DNA from: Zingiber officinale
Lineage: Eukaryota; Streptophyta; Magnoliopsida; Zingiberales; Zingiberaceae
Direction: 5' to 3'
Length of the DNA: 64,000 nt
Assembly (NCBI RefSeq): GCF_018446385.1
Contig: NC_055987.1
Location: 9,757,705 to 9,821,704, forward strand
The translations under genes were made by a program, and so were the position numbers. The notes under the pieces are model-generated. The model saw nothing but the letters and a program-made list of their open reading frames with translations, did not search any database and had not been told where the DNA came from. The stretch's first letter is position 1, and every line of letters starts with the position of its first letter. This document shows positions 42,526 through 52,500 of the stretch, piece after piece.

Positions 42526-43012
42526 CTGTATATAGCCTGGGCGGAGCGTTTTATTCGCTAGATCTTTGCGATCTTCTGCGCGATTCTTCTGCGACTTTCA
42601 CAGTGACTTCTCCACAGCTCTCTCCGCCAGTCTTGAGAATTCTTGGAAGCACGTCCAAGTCAAGAGGCGAGTCACAACAAGAAGAAGAAGCTAGGGTTAG
42701 GGTTTACTATACAAATCTTGTAAGATCTCCCTTGTCTTTGCTTCTCTTTATATTCTTGTTGTATTGTGAGCTTGTAAGGCTTCTCCGCCTTCGGTAGTTA
42801 CCGTAAAGGAGTGATTTTCATAGTGGAGGGTGTGTGAGTGTGTGGATCATTGGACTAGTCACCTCTTCTTGAGGTGGATACCAAGTAAATCTACTTGTTA
42901 GCGTCGTGTGTGTCTTGTACTTGTATTTCCGCTGCATATCATCATCAAGACGACGCAAGGAGCACGACGAAACGCTATTCATCCCCCTCTAGCGGGCACA
43001 AATGTCCTAGCA

Positions 43013-43017
43013 CAAAG
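43013..43017. repeat. Target-site duplication CAAAG, right copy
   Basis: Exact copy of 23455-23459. The minus-strand coding of element B resumes here with NKNVTCF of the zinc knuckle. Confidence 0.9.
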
Positions 43018-43650
43018 CAGGTCACATTTTTGTTGTTAGAGTTGGAGATGGAGTTGATTATCTCTTTGTTACTTTTGCATCGTTGGTTCTCTCGTGCAGT
43101 TCTATGAGCTTGTCCCAAAGTTCCTTTGTGTTTTTGTGTGGGTCGACGCGGTTCAGCTCTTCTTTTGTTAGCCCGCACTGGATTATGTTGAGGGCATTGA
43201 AGTCAATTTGTGCTTTTTTTCTTCATTTCTAGATTTCAATTTTCCGAGTCTATTGGAATTCTAGTGTTGTGGTCGACTGGAGTCTTGTACCCTTTAACGA
43301 TGTTGAACCATTGGTCGTAGTCTATTTTAGGTAGACCTCTATCCGCTTCTTCCAGTACGGAAAATCATCCCCGTTGAAGAGTGGGATATGTACGGTACTG
43401 TACCCTTTAAGTTGGGCTATTTGAATACTATAGATAGAAAACTAAAAAGGAGGTGCCAAGACTTGGTCTTGGATTAGAAGAGTTTGAGATTATAAAAAAT
43501 ATGGAGGGACTCGAGCAGTGTTGCACCAACTTTGAGTTAAAATCAAACAATCGAAAAAAAATTTATCTAAATAGGTAAATTTTACTAATTCAAATAAAAA
43601 AATCGAAATTCCCCCGGCTTGATTGGTGGTTGCACCAAATCAGAACAAAA
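43018..43650 (-). pseudogene. SIRE-like copia element B, gag N-terminal part (left half, split)
   Basis: Minus strand from 43650: LKGYSTVHIPLFNGDDFPYW, KKRIEVYLK, then IDFNALNIIQCGLTKEELNR and NTKELWDKLIELHERTNDAK, a copia gag of the SIRE/UBN2 type with stops. It ends in a Ser/Asn-rich link and NKNVTCF, the first part of the zinc knuckle completed at 23459. Part of the middle appears deleted. Confidence 0.75.
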
Positions 43651-43667
43651 CCTGCTCTGATACCACT
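43651..43667 (-). promoter_or_regulatory. Primer-binding site of element B
   Basis: On the minus strand AGTGGTATCAGAGCAGG follows the LTR end; complement of initiator-methionine tRNA. Confidence 0.8.
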
Positions 43668-44189
43668 TGTTGGATCGATTGCACGTGAGAGGGGGGTGAA
43701 TCACGTGGTTTTCAAAAACTCACCTTTTAGGTTTTAAAATCAAAGTACGAACGCAGCGGAAAACGAAGAAGAATTAGAACACAAGAAGACACGAACGATT
43801 TACTTGGTTTAGAGCATTCATCGACTCCTACTCCAAGACCTAGGTCCCGCGGACCTATCGACGGGTAATCCACTAAAGGCCTCTTCCGGTATCTCCGGAA
43901 GAGGAAATTGAGTACAAAGAAAGTTTAACAAGTGCAATACACTGCACTTATCCTTTTACAGTAATTAATTACAAAATAAAATTACCGACACTTTAAGATT
44001 AAAGTGGGAGCGCACGTGTCGATATCGGTCTGTCGGTCGCGATCAGAAGTCCTCGGAGCAGTCGTCGGGCGCAGTAGCTTTGCAGCAAAGTCGTAGCATG
44101 AGCCCGAAGGAATAGAAACTTTAAATGAACGCGCAATAGCTCGTATAAGTGTTGTACTTCAATGCCTTCTCGAGACAGTCTTATAAAAG

Positions 44190-44395
44190 GCATGGAATGT
44201 GCCTTCCATAGCCATAGAAAGCACCTCCAATGAGACAAATTTGATCCTGAATATCCCGGTTCTTATCCACGATTTCGACCAAAATTTATCCTGCGGAAGG
44301 TACCTTTCATAGCCATGGAAGGCGCCTTCGATGAATAGTACGAAGGCACCTTCCATCTCCGTTGAAGGCGCCTTCGGACACTATTCATCCGAAGA
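44190..44395. repeat. LTR module of AAGGCGCCTTC words
   Basis: GAAGGCGCCTTC is a perfect 12-bp palindrome, present near 44319 and 44365; variants GGAAGGTACCTTTC (near 44296) and CGAAGGCACCTTCC (near 44342) keep most of the dyad. CCATGG and CCATAG words lie between. Same position relative to the TATA box as the modules of other copia LTRs here. Confidence 0.8.
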
Positions 44396-44645
44396 TAATT
44401 TTCTCCTTTTTACCTTGCAAAACAATGTTAATCCAAAATACCCTACAAAACAAGTATCAGGACAATAATAATTAATAAAATGTAGTAATTAGTTCCTATC
44501 CTTTTAGGACCAGGAACTAGTAAAGGTCTCAGTTTAGGAATCCCAAATGGACCTAAATTGGACCAACGCTTACTGTCCCTTCAATCGGGACACGTCTTCA
44601 CTTGGTCACTCTCCTCTAGTGACTCACCTTAACTTACCATCTTGT

Positions 44646-44854
44646 CAGACATCCGGTTAGCCCGTCAACCTGTCTGGACTTCATGTCAACTATCCGGTCG
44701 GCTCGTTGACCTAGCTGGACTTCTTGCCAGATATCCGGTCAACCCGTCGACCTATCTGGACTTCGTACCAGCTATCCGGTCGGCCCATCAACCTAGCTGG
44801 ATTTCGTACCAGTTATCTGGTTGTCCCATTGACCTAGCTGGATTTCCTGCACAC
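44646..44854. repeat. 41-42-bp minisatellite, five copies
   Basis: Units carry TATCCGGTCGGCCCATC, then AACCTAGCTGGACTT and CGTACCAG with variants. It lies in U3 of the element B LTR near its 5' end. A plus-strand frame over it is a consequence of the repeat. Confidence 0.8.
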
Positions 44855-44948
44855 TTAATCAAGCAGTTAGATCATAACAAAATCTAACTTAACTTACTTA
44901 TCATTCATCAAAATCTGATCTAGACCGTTAGTGTAAATTGCACCAACA

Positions 44949-45215
44949 AAGATGAAACCTGTAGGTGTGATGTGGTTATAATGCTGACCAAATTGTCATG
45001 CCCCGGAGGGGGAGGGTATGATGAGTTGTCTTCTATGTCGACTAAGTCGTCAGAAGGTCTCTAGTCCAAATATGACCCTATCGAGAAGATGAGGAAATGG
45101 AACTTGTTGGTGTGATGTGGTTGGAATGCTGACCAAATTATCATGCGTCGGAGGGGAGGGTATGATGAGTTGTCTTCTATATTGACCAAGTCGTCAGAAG
45201 GTCTCTAGTCAATGC
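44949..45215. repeat. Direct repeat of about 120 bp, two copies
   Basis: GGTGTGATGTGGTT...ATGCTGACCAAATT at about 44963 recurs at about 45110, each followed by a GGAGGGTATGATGAGTTGTC word and TCGTCAGAAGGTCTCTAGTC. The copies differ at a few sites. No gene. Confidence 0.7.
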
Positions 45216-46600
45216 TACCTGCAGGCAGGGTCCGGGTTTCCTCGGTCCCTGACACCCCGATACTCGAGGCAGATCACACAAATATATAAGGAGTAGGATA
45301 ATAGTTAAACAAGAAAATGAATGAAGAGTGAGTACGGTGACGTACCCTAGCCTAGGGGTGCCCTCTAGTAGACCAGTGAGCTAGTCTTGATGCTGATCGA
45401 GTCATTGTGATCCAGAAGCGTAGATGAATGTGAGTTGGCTTAGGAGCTAGATATGGGGGTGACGACCCAGAGCATAGGCCGGAATACCCCAGCGACTCGA
45501 AGGCCGAAACACAGCACACGACATGCAAGTCGGAATATAACAACAGATTGCAGCTAGAATGCTACAGTGACACGAAGGTTGGATCGTAATAACGGCTCAC
45601 AAGCCGGATCATACCAATAGCCAACAATCATAATGGTGGTACAAAGAGCGAAATACAATGGCTTGATGGTCAGAAACAAGCTAGGTCAGGGCCGAGCGGA
45701 ATGTTGAATCATCAGATCCGTCGACACGGGTGCCGGTTAGTCGGATTCGGCGGCGGGGCCGCCGACAGTGACGCCAACAATGGCGTCGGCGGCTGGTGGC
45801 CATTCACAAGGGCTTTGGAGTGGGCGAGAGGCGGCGCTGTGGTGTTAGCATGGAGAGGGAGAAAGGGCTGCCAACGCTACGGAGGTGGCGGTGGCGACCT
45901 CAATGCTAGAGACGATGTCGGCGCTGAGGCTGCTCGCTATGACTGCTAGCGAGAGGAGCTGTCGACAAGAAGAGGAGAGGGGGCTGCCTACGTGTGGCGG
46001 CGTGCGTGAATCAGTAGATGGAGAAGGCAGCGAGAGGAAGATGACTGTGGCTTCCGCGTGGAGAAGAAGGAGGAGGGGAGTGGTGGCCTGCATCAGAAGC
46101 AGCCGGCGGGCGACATAAGAAACAGCGACGTTCCCCCCTCATAGCAATGTGTATGCGACAGGCGGCTTGGCTGGTCTAGTGGTGGCGATGTCATCCCCCG
46201 ACGTGAGGAGGTGTGTGCTATGGGGAGATAGATGCGGTGCCGACATCGACCCATCCGTGAGCATGAGAGGGGGGCAGTGACGATGAAGTTGGACAGAGCT
46301 AACTTGAGGGAGATAATGGCGTGATGCTCCTCGGCGTGTACGACTCCGACTGTTGCCTCAGTGAATGGCCAGAGGAATGGGGAAGAGGAGCAGCGACGTG
46401 CGTGGCTCTATTGGCAGGGCGGAAGAAGCTAAGAAGATGTCCCCTCTATGAACAGTGCTCCTTCCTCTACAATACCCTAACAGTGAATTCTCCAAAATGC
46501 CGCTCTCTCTTTTCCTAATTCCTCTCATGTCCCTAAGATATATCCGCATCAACGATGCTCGAGAACCCCAACAACAAGTTATCATAACGAACTCTCTCTT
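45216..46600. other. GC-rich repeat-like sequence, class unknown
   Basis: 45470-45700 shows a loose series of AAGCCGGA / AAGTCGGA words at about 40-bp intervals. 45700-46320 is GC-rich with broken Ala/Ser/Leu- or Arg/Gly-rich frames on both strands and no motif. I read it as transposon leader or LTR sequence rather than a gene, because no frame is preferred and no splice pattern emerges. Confidence 0.35.
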
Positions 46601-46621
46601 ATAAAAAATTAATTTAATTTT

Positions 46622-46685
46622 TTATATTAGATATTAAACTAATAAAAATAAATACTACACTTGATCTTAACCAAAAGACACATAA
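46622..46685 (-). pseudogene. U2 snRNA-like pseudogene, 5' half
   Basis: On the minus strand CTTTTGGTTAAGATCAAGTG followed by TAGTATTTATTTTTATTAG and TTTAATATCTAATAT reproduces the 5' half of plant U2 snRNA, including the branch-site-pairing GTAGTA. The differences I see against the U2 consensus in the core 57 bases are about eight, nearly all C-to-T on the RNA-like strand. The conserved 5' end is already lost. No upstream sequence element of plant U-snRNA genes is visible, so it is not a working gene. Confidence 0.7.
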
Positions 46686-47506
46686 ATTGAACTTAATAAG
46701 GGTGTGTCAGGACCATAAAGCGATATTTAAGAATTCCTGCAATAAGTTACTGTAATGAACTCTCCCTCGTATATAAAAAATTAATTTAATTTCACACTTG
46801 TTCCTAGAAAAAAAACTAAGAAAAAAATGTTTTCTAATATCATCAATCCAAAATATTTATAGAAGTTTCTCCACTTATGGTATTGTCAATTTTAAGAAGC
46901 GAGACTAAAAAAATAATAACAGTGCATATTTTTTAATAGATTAATGAAAAAAATTTCAATAATACATCGCTCTCATCTCAAACTCTAAATCTTTGATTAA
47001 TAAATGATAAAAATTCTAATAATATACTACAACTGAATTTCGAACTCTAAATCCCTATGTTTATTAAAAGTACTAATAAATTTTAAAATTATTTTCATTT
47101 GATAAGGAAAAAAAAATATTAACGTAATTTAATTTTAAATTTTATCAGATTAATTGAAAGTTAAGTTGATAAAAGGTATATATTCTTAATAAAATAATAA
47201 CATGCTATTACAAATTTGACATTATTTAGCTGTCACACCGCATTTTTTAATCCTAATATAACAAAAATACCTCAACAAAAGTAGATAATTTGCTAATGCA
47301 AATTTACTAATGCACCCTCTACTGGTTTCTCAATGAGCTTATACCAAACATATTTTCTTCTATCTTCTACACGCCATAACAAATAAGAAAATTTCGGTAT
47401 CAAGAAACATCATTACACAACTAAAAGTTGCAACGGTGCGAGTCAAAGAAAAATACTCAGAATGGAGCTAATAATGTGAACACTGAATATTTGATCCTCG
47501 TATACT
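46686..47506. other. AT-rich intergenic sequence
   Basis: At 46745-46795 a copy of the sequence beside the U2-like segment (AAGTTA...AACTCTC...AAAAAATTAATTTAATTT; first copy 46576-46620) is found, giving a direct repeat about 170 bp apart. The rest shows no recognisable feature. Confidence 0.5.
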
Positions 47507-47925
47507 TAGGGATGAATAAAAGTTTAGTTAAATGGATCAAATCGATTGAATTTAAAATTTTAATTCGATTTATTTGAAAATTCAATTTTTTTTTCCAAAA
47601 TATCAGTTGATTCAGTTAATTCGATTCGGATTTGGTTTAGAATTTTTTTTATTCAATTAAATCGAATAGACCGAATTTTTTAACCAAATCGATTTTTGAC
47701 ACTATAAATTTTATATCGAACTAAAATTTTATTAAGTCAAATGAAATTTTTAGAAAAAATCGATTTATTCAGTTTGTTCGATTCGATTTGTTCGATTTTA
47801 TTAAAAATTCCGTTCGATTTTTATCAAAAATCAGTTCGGTTCGATTTGTTTGAAAAAAAATAATTCGGTTCGATTCAATTATTTCAGTTCGATTCGATTT
47901 GATTTTGACTAAATATTCACCCCTA
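47507..47925. mobile_element. hAT-like MITE, about 419 bp
   Basis: Ends TAGGGATGAATAAAAGTTTAG and ACTAAATATTCACCCCTA are imperfect inverted copies of the TAGGGGTGAATATTTAGT type. The interior consists of many TTCGATTCGATT / CGGTTCGATT words and has no frame. Flanks CGTATACT (left) and CATCTAGT (right; CGTCTAGT beside the duplicated copy) could be a decayed 8-bp duplication. The related sequence at 12.02-12.06 kb lacks the insert. Confidence 0.65.
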
Positions 47926-48268
47926 CATCTAGTGTATAAATGAATCTTCTTTAACTGTAGAACTTTGAATTTCCCGCTTTCTTCAAACTACCTAAAATTT
48001 TATTAAGTCAAATCAAATTTTAAAAAAAAATCGATTTATTCAATTTGTTCGATTCGATTTGTTCGATTTTATTGAAAATTCCGTTCGATTTTTATTAAAA
48101 ATCAGTTCGATTTGATTTGTTTGAAAAAATAATAATTCGGTTCGATTCAATTAATTCAGTTCGATTCGATTTAATTTTGACTGAATATTCACCCCTACGT
48201 CTAGTGTATAAATGAATCTTCTTTAACTGTAGAACTTTGAATTTCCCGCTTTCTTCAAACTACCTAAT
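47723..48268. repeat. Tandem duplication of about 270 bp spanning half the MITE and the gene tail
   Basis: The segment from a CTAAAATTTTATTAAGTCAA word through the MITE end to a TTTCTTCAAACTACCTAA word occurs at about 47720-47992 and again at about 47990-48268. The inner copy contains the live gene's last codons and 3' flank; the outer copy is a duplicated, non-coding version. Confidence 0.8.
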
Positions 48269-49561
48269 ATGCTATCGACCAACTTTTCCTTGTCTTCTGA
48301 ATTTGAAACAAAATTATATCTTTTATGAGACCGTAATTTTGGCTTAATATCAACCAAGATCTCGGGTTTATTCGTAGCGCAATCTACGAGACCATCAGGA
48401 ACCACAGCTTGTTCCACTCCACAACCATCTTTGCTACTTTTTTTAAGACCGCCTTCCTTGCTATCATACCAGGAATCAAGAATTTGAATAAGAGAGCTTT
48501 CCTCTCCACATCTTTGAGATTTCTCTACTACATCCTGCAATGGGGGAGTGCCCTCTGAATCAGACAATTCATCTTCTGAAAGAGAATCGTCATATGTTAC
48601 TTCTCTATCCTGAATCGGAGCAGCCGTAAGATCCTCACGCACAATTGTCTCATGCACACCGCCCAGCTCCTCCCATTCTTCCCATGCACAATCTTCAGAA
48701 GCACTTTCCTGGCTAGTGTTGATACCTGCATTGCCTTTATTATCTAGTGAAGTGAGATCAAGTGTTCCAATTGTCAGTTGATTAGTAGAGCTAGAATTTG
48801 AGCGGAACCTTTCAGTAGGGATCACAAAACTGGACTCCATCCTCACCCTTGGCATTATCTCTAACAATGAAGCAAGATTGGGATAGCCAAGCGTTTCAGA
48901 CTCTAAAACATAACCATGCCTTTGTAGAAAAGCTGGTTTGAATATGCTCATGTCGAAACCATCAGGATATTCATCAAAAAGCTCAACCAAGAGCTTTCGG
49001 CAATCAAATAATATCTTTTCTCCGCTAGGAGATGATTTTATTTTCTTATTCTCATAATTGTCATCATTTGCACAAACTTCAATCAAGCTTTGTAGATCCG
49101 GATAGCCATAGGAGGAAGGAACAAGTTTTATGCTGAACATGCTCTCAAACATCTTTTCTAAATCTTCAGGTTGTACATCCTCTTTACGTGTATAGGTTTT
49201 CTGAAACCAAGATTTGAACTCCAAAACGTTTTGGGGTTGATTAACAGAATTAGTCACAGCAAATGAACTCCCCAGGGAACCAGACTTGTGACCATATGTT
49301 TCCTGCTCAGGCTGTCTGTGTATGCTAGATTTTGATATTTTGCCAGTAAAAAGTGAACTTAAACCATTGGAATTATAGCAATGTGATGTGGCACACTTTT
49401 GTTTGGCAAGATTAAGCCTAAAAGGGAACATCTGCAAAATTGATTCTTCTATCCATTTCTTTTCTACAATCATCAAATTTACCAGCTCAAAAAGTTGGGC
49501 TTTTGAAAGATCTTTAAGGACCCAAGGACCTCCCTTCTGTAACCCATGCACCAGTTGTTCC
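48223..49561 (-). CDS. NYN/LOTUS gene exon 3: C-terminal LOTUS domains and acidic tail
   Basis: Begins after CTTCAG|GGAAC with [20 protein letters not shown] and [17 protein letters not shown]. Two further LOTUS-type modules follow: one around residues 747-800 ([35 protein letters not shown]) and one around 817-876 ([38 protein letters not shown]). An acidic stretch ([28 protein letters not shown]) leads to a basic end, [15 protein letters not shown], and the stop at 48223-48225. This 1.34-kb exon has no internal lesion. LOTUS domains bind RNA or G-rich and structured nucleic acids in other proteins. Confidence 0.8.
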
Positions 49562-52500
49562 CTGAAGCAGACAATAATGCCATAGTTCAATATGACAGAT
49601 TTTAATTTACAAAAATTCATCTAGAAGAAATATATAACCCTTAGAAGATTGGTAAAAAAAAAAAAAAGACAGTTATGTTAGAATTATACCCAAGTTCTGT
49701 TCCAAAATGAATGCCATGATATATCTTCCCCTAAATAAAAAAAATAGCAGAATCATTTTTTTCTGAAACTAATGCAAAAGATAAAATGTGTGTTGGGTGG
49801 GTGAAGCACTAAAAACATAGATCAGTACCAGGTTTCTGGAATTGCAAAATAATGGATTAGATAAAAATACAGATACAAGTAACCAACAGTTGTTTGCTCT
49901 AGTGTTAAGCAAACTAGATCCAGAGGACATTTTACAAAAGATTGGGTCTTTTTAATTCATACGCTTTTTTTGGGAAGGTTTTGTTATGGACCGAGCCCGT
50001 ACAACAAAAGAGAATCTGGAGCTCATCAAATATAAGAGATACACGCACGGTAGATTTAGAAAGGAAGGTGCAAATCAAGAGAAGCAGATTTAGAAAGGAT
50101 GGTGCAAATCAAGAAAATTGATTCAGCTATAATTATTTATAGTAATTGATTTTATTTGAGTCAAGTATCTTTTATTTTAAGTAGAATTGAGTCTAGTATC
50201 TTTTTATTTTTAGTAAGAATAAAACATTTCTTATTCAGGGGGTCTCTTCTTCCTTCGTTGAGAAGGAACGTCCTAGTTATATTTAAATGGTTGAAATAAT
50301 GCAAGAAAAATTATTATTGAATTTTACAAAAGAAAGAAATTAAATCCATAGATCGAGAGGTTCTCTAATTTCCTCGAGCCTCAAATCCCTCCTATCACCA
50401 TAGGCCGCCAAGGTCGTAAAACCAAGAAGACGAAGGTTGATCCTGCCGACCAGCCGGTAAACCGTCCCATTACGCGATCCATAGCCAAGGGTCTCAACAA
50501 ATTGGTATCAAAACCCGTCATAATGGGTGACTCACAAGAACTTCAACAACATTTTGATACGTTTCTCAAAATCTACCAGGAGGATAAAGCTTCCAATGAA
50601 AACGACAGCAACTTATCCATGCTCAACTAGAGGAATTGTCGAAAAGCTTTTCTAATCTACACTCGCACAACAACCATCGAGGTGAAGAAAGCAACAATCA
50701 TGCCGATCCACAAAGGCACCGCTCAAAAGGGTATCATGGCCATAAGGAGGGATCCTCATATATACCACGATATTCGAAACTGGATTTCCCACATTATGAT
50801 GGTGAGTCTGATCCTTTGGGATGGCTCAATCGATGCGACCATTTTTTCGCCATCAATGCACTTTGGAGGAAGAAAATGTGGGCCTAGCCTCGTTCCATCT
50901 TGAGGGAGATACCAACTATGGTTCATCAAACTCGAACGTGATCGACCTCATATTCAATGGGAGGAATTCAAAGATCAATGTAATTTGAGATTTGGGCCAC
51001 CTATTCGCAACAACAAATTGGGCGAGCTTGCAAAACTTCAACAATCAGGATCCGTGGAAGACTACCAGCAAAAGTTCGAACAATTGGCGGCACGAGCGAG
51101 TTCCTTAACCTCAGAACAAAAAGTGCAAATATTCATTAATGGCCTCCAAGATCACATTACTGTGGAAGTCGCGCTTCACCACCCAGAAGATCTCACTTCG
51201 GCTATGAGTTTTGCTCGTCTTTATGAACGTCGCTCCAAACGATCTAAATCAACGGTCACACTGCGACGCACCCCCGTCCTGCCACCGAAACAACCATTTA
51301 TCAAACGATTAAATCGAACGGAAATGGAAGAACGGTGTGCCAAGGGCCTTTGTTTTAATTGCTACGAACTTTACATTCCCGATCACCGTTGCAAATGTCT
51401 TTTTTGGCTTGAGGGATTAGAAGATTATGATGAACAAAATCACGTCGAGGATGTTGAAATTTCCCTCAATGCGATCACTGGCACCCGTGCTCCTCAAACC
51501 ATGCGGATTCAAGGACGAATTAACCACACCCCCTTGTTGGTCCTCATCAACTCGGGAAGTACTCATTACTTTTTAAATTCAGCACTTGCATCAATCTTGG
51601 GCTTATCTATTGACAAAAGTCTTACGCTCTGGGTGGCAATAGCTAATGGACGACGACTACAATGCCTTGGGGTCTGCCGCAATGTATTAATCCATTTGGG
51701 TGATCACAAATTTAATATAGAATTCTTCATTCTACCATTGGGGGATAGTGAAGCAGTGTTGGGAGTCAACTGGCTTCGCACCCTTGGTCCCATCCTTTGG
51801 GATTTCTCCCAGATGCGCAAGAGCTTTCAACATACCGGCAACACCATTTATTTACAAGGACCGGGTGCTACTCTAACAGCAGAAGTGACCTCTCTCGCAA
51901 CAACTACCCTTCCAAAAGTTCATGAAAAACAACTACGACATATTCTGGAAAAGTATGCTGCAATTTTTGAGGAACCCAACGGCCTTCCACCTTTTCGTAA
52001 GTGCTGCCACAAAATTTTACTTGAACAAGGTACCAACCCTATCGTGGTGCGTCCTTATAGATACCCCCATGGGCAAAAAGATGAAATCGAGCGTCAATGC
52101 AATGACATGATTGCCAAGGGCCTGATTAGACAAAGCACATCTCCTTTCTCTTCGCCAGTTTTACTGGTAAAAAAAGCAGATGACACATGGCGCTTTTGTA
52201 TGGATTATAGGGCTCTCAATGAAAAAACAATTAAAGATAAGTTTCCTATCCATGTGATCGATGAATTGCTTGATGAATTACATGGATCCTTTTATTCTAC
52301 TAAGTTGGAACTCAGATCCGGATATCACCAAATCTGAATGGAACCGGACAACATTTCCATGACGGCTTTTCGCATTCACCATGGCCATTTTGAGTTTGTA
52401 GTAATACCATTCGGGCTCACCAACGCCCCCTCAACTTTTCAAGCTCTTATGAATAATATCTTTGGCGATTTTCTAAGAAAATTTGTACTAGTTTTCTTTG

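Larger units (their letters stand above)
23460..43012 (+). mobile_element. Gag-only LTR retrotransposon (large non-autonomous), 19.5 kb with a nested element
   Basis: Bounded by two long LTRs (23460-25375 and 41143-43012), both TGTTGGGGCAATTT...CA, and by the duplication CAAAG. A primer-binding site, a gag region and a polypurine tract are present. In about 5.2 kb of its own internal sequence I find no protease, RT, RNase H or integrase. An Athila-type element (28647-39189) is nested inside. Without it the element is about 9 kb. Such a build needs enzymes from an autonomous relative. The gag type (primer-binding site, CCHC knuckles, WVP-ending tail) suggests a SIRE-like copia partner. Confidence 0.85.
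41143..43012 (+). mobile_element. 3' LTR of the gag-only element
   Basis: 1,870 bp, 46 bp shorter than the 5' LTR; the difference includes a hairpin unit near the start of the array. Carries the same hairpin array (about 41340-41935) and CAATCGATC module (about 42140-42525), then TATATA near 42531. Followed by CAAAG. Confidence 0.9.
43668..44948 (-). mobile_element. SIRE-like copia element B, 5' LTR
   Basis: 1,281 bp on the minus strand, TGTTGGTGCAATTTAC to CGATCCAACA. Has a 42-bp minisatellite (44646-44854), a GGCGCC palindrome module (about 44190-44395) and a TATA box (minus CCTTTTATAAGACTG, 44176-44190) just past the module. Not closely related to the A/C/D LTRs outside its ends. Confidence 0.8.

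Noticed and set aside
44642-44887. 81-codon plus-strand frame with repeated peptides
   Set aside because: It is the translation of the 42-bp minisatellite.
45701-46118. GC-rich frames of about 80 codons on both strands
   Set aside because: They mirror each other across strands and have no domain or splice context. More likely transposon-derived GC-rich sequence.
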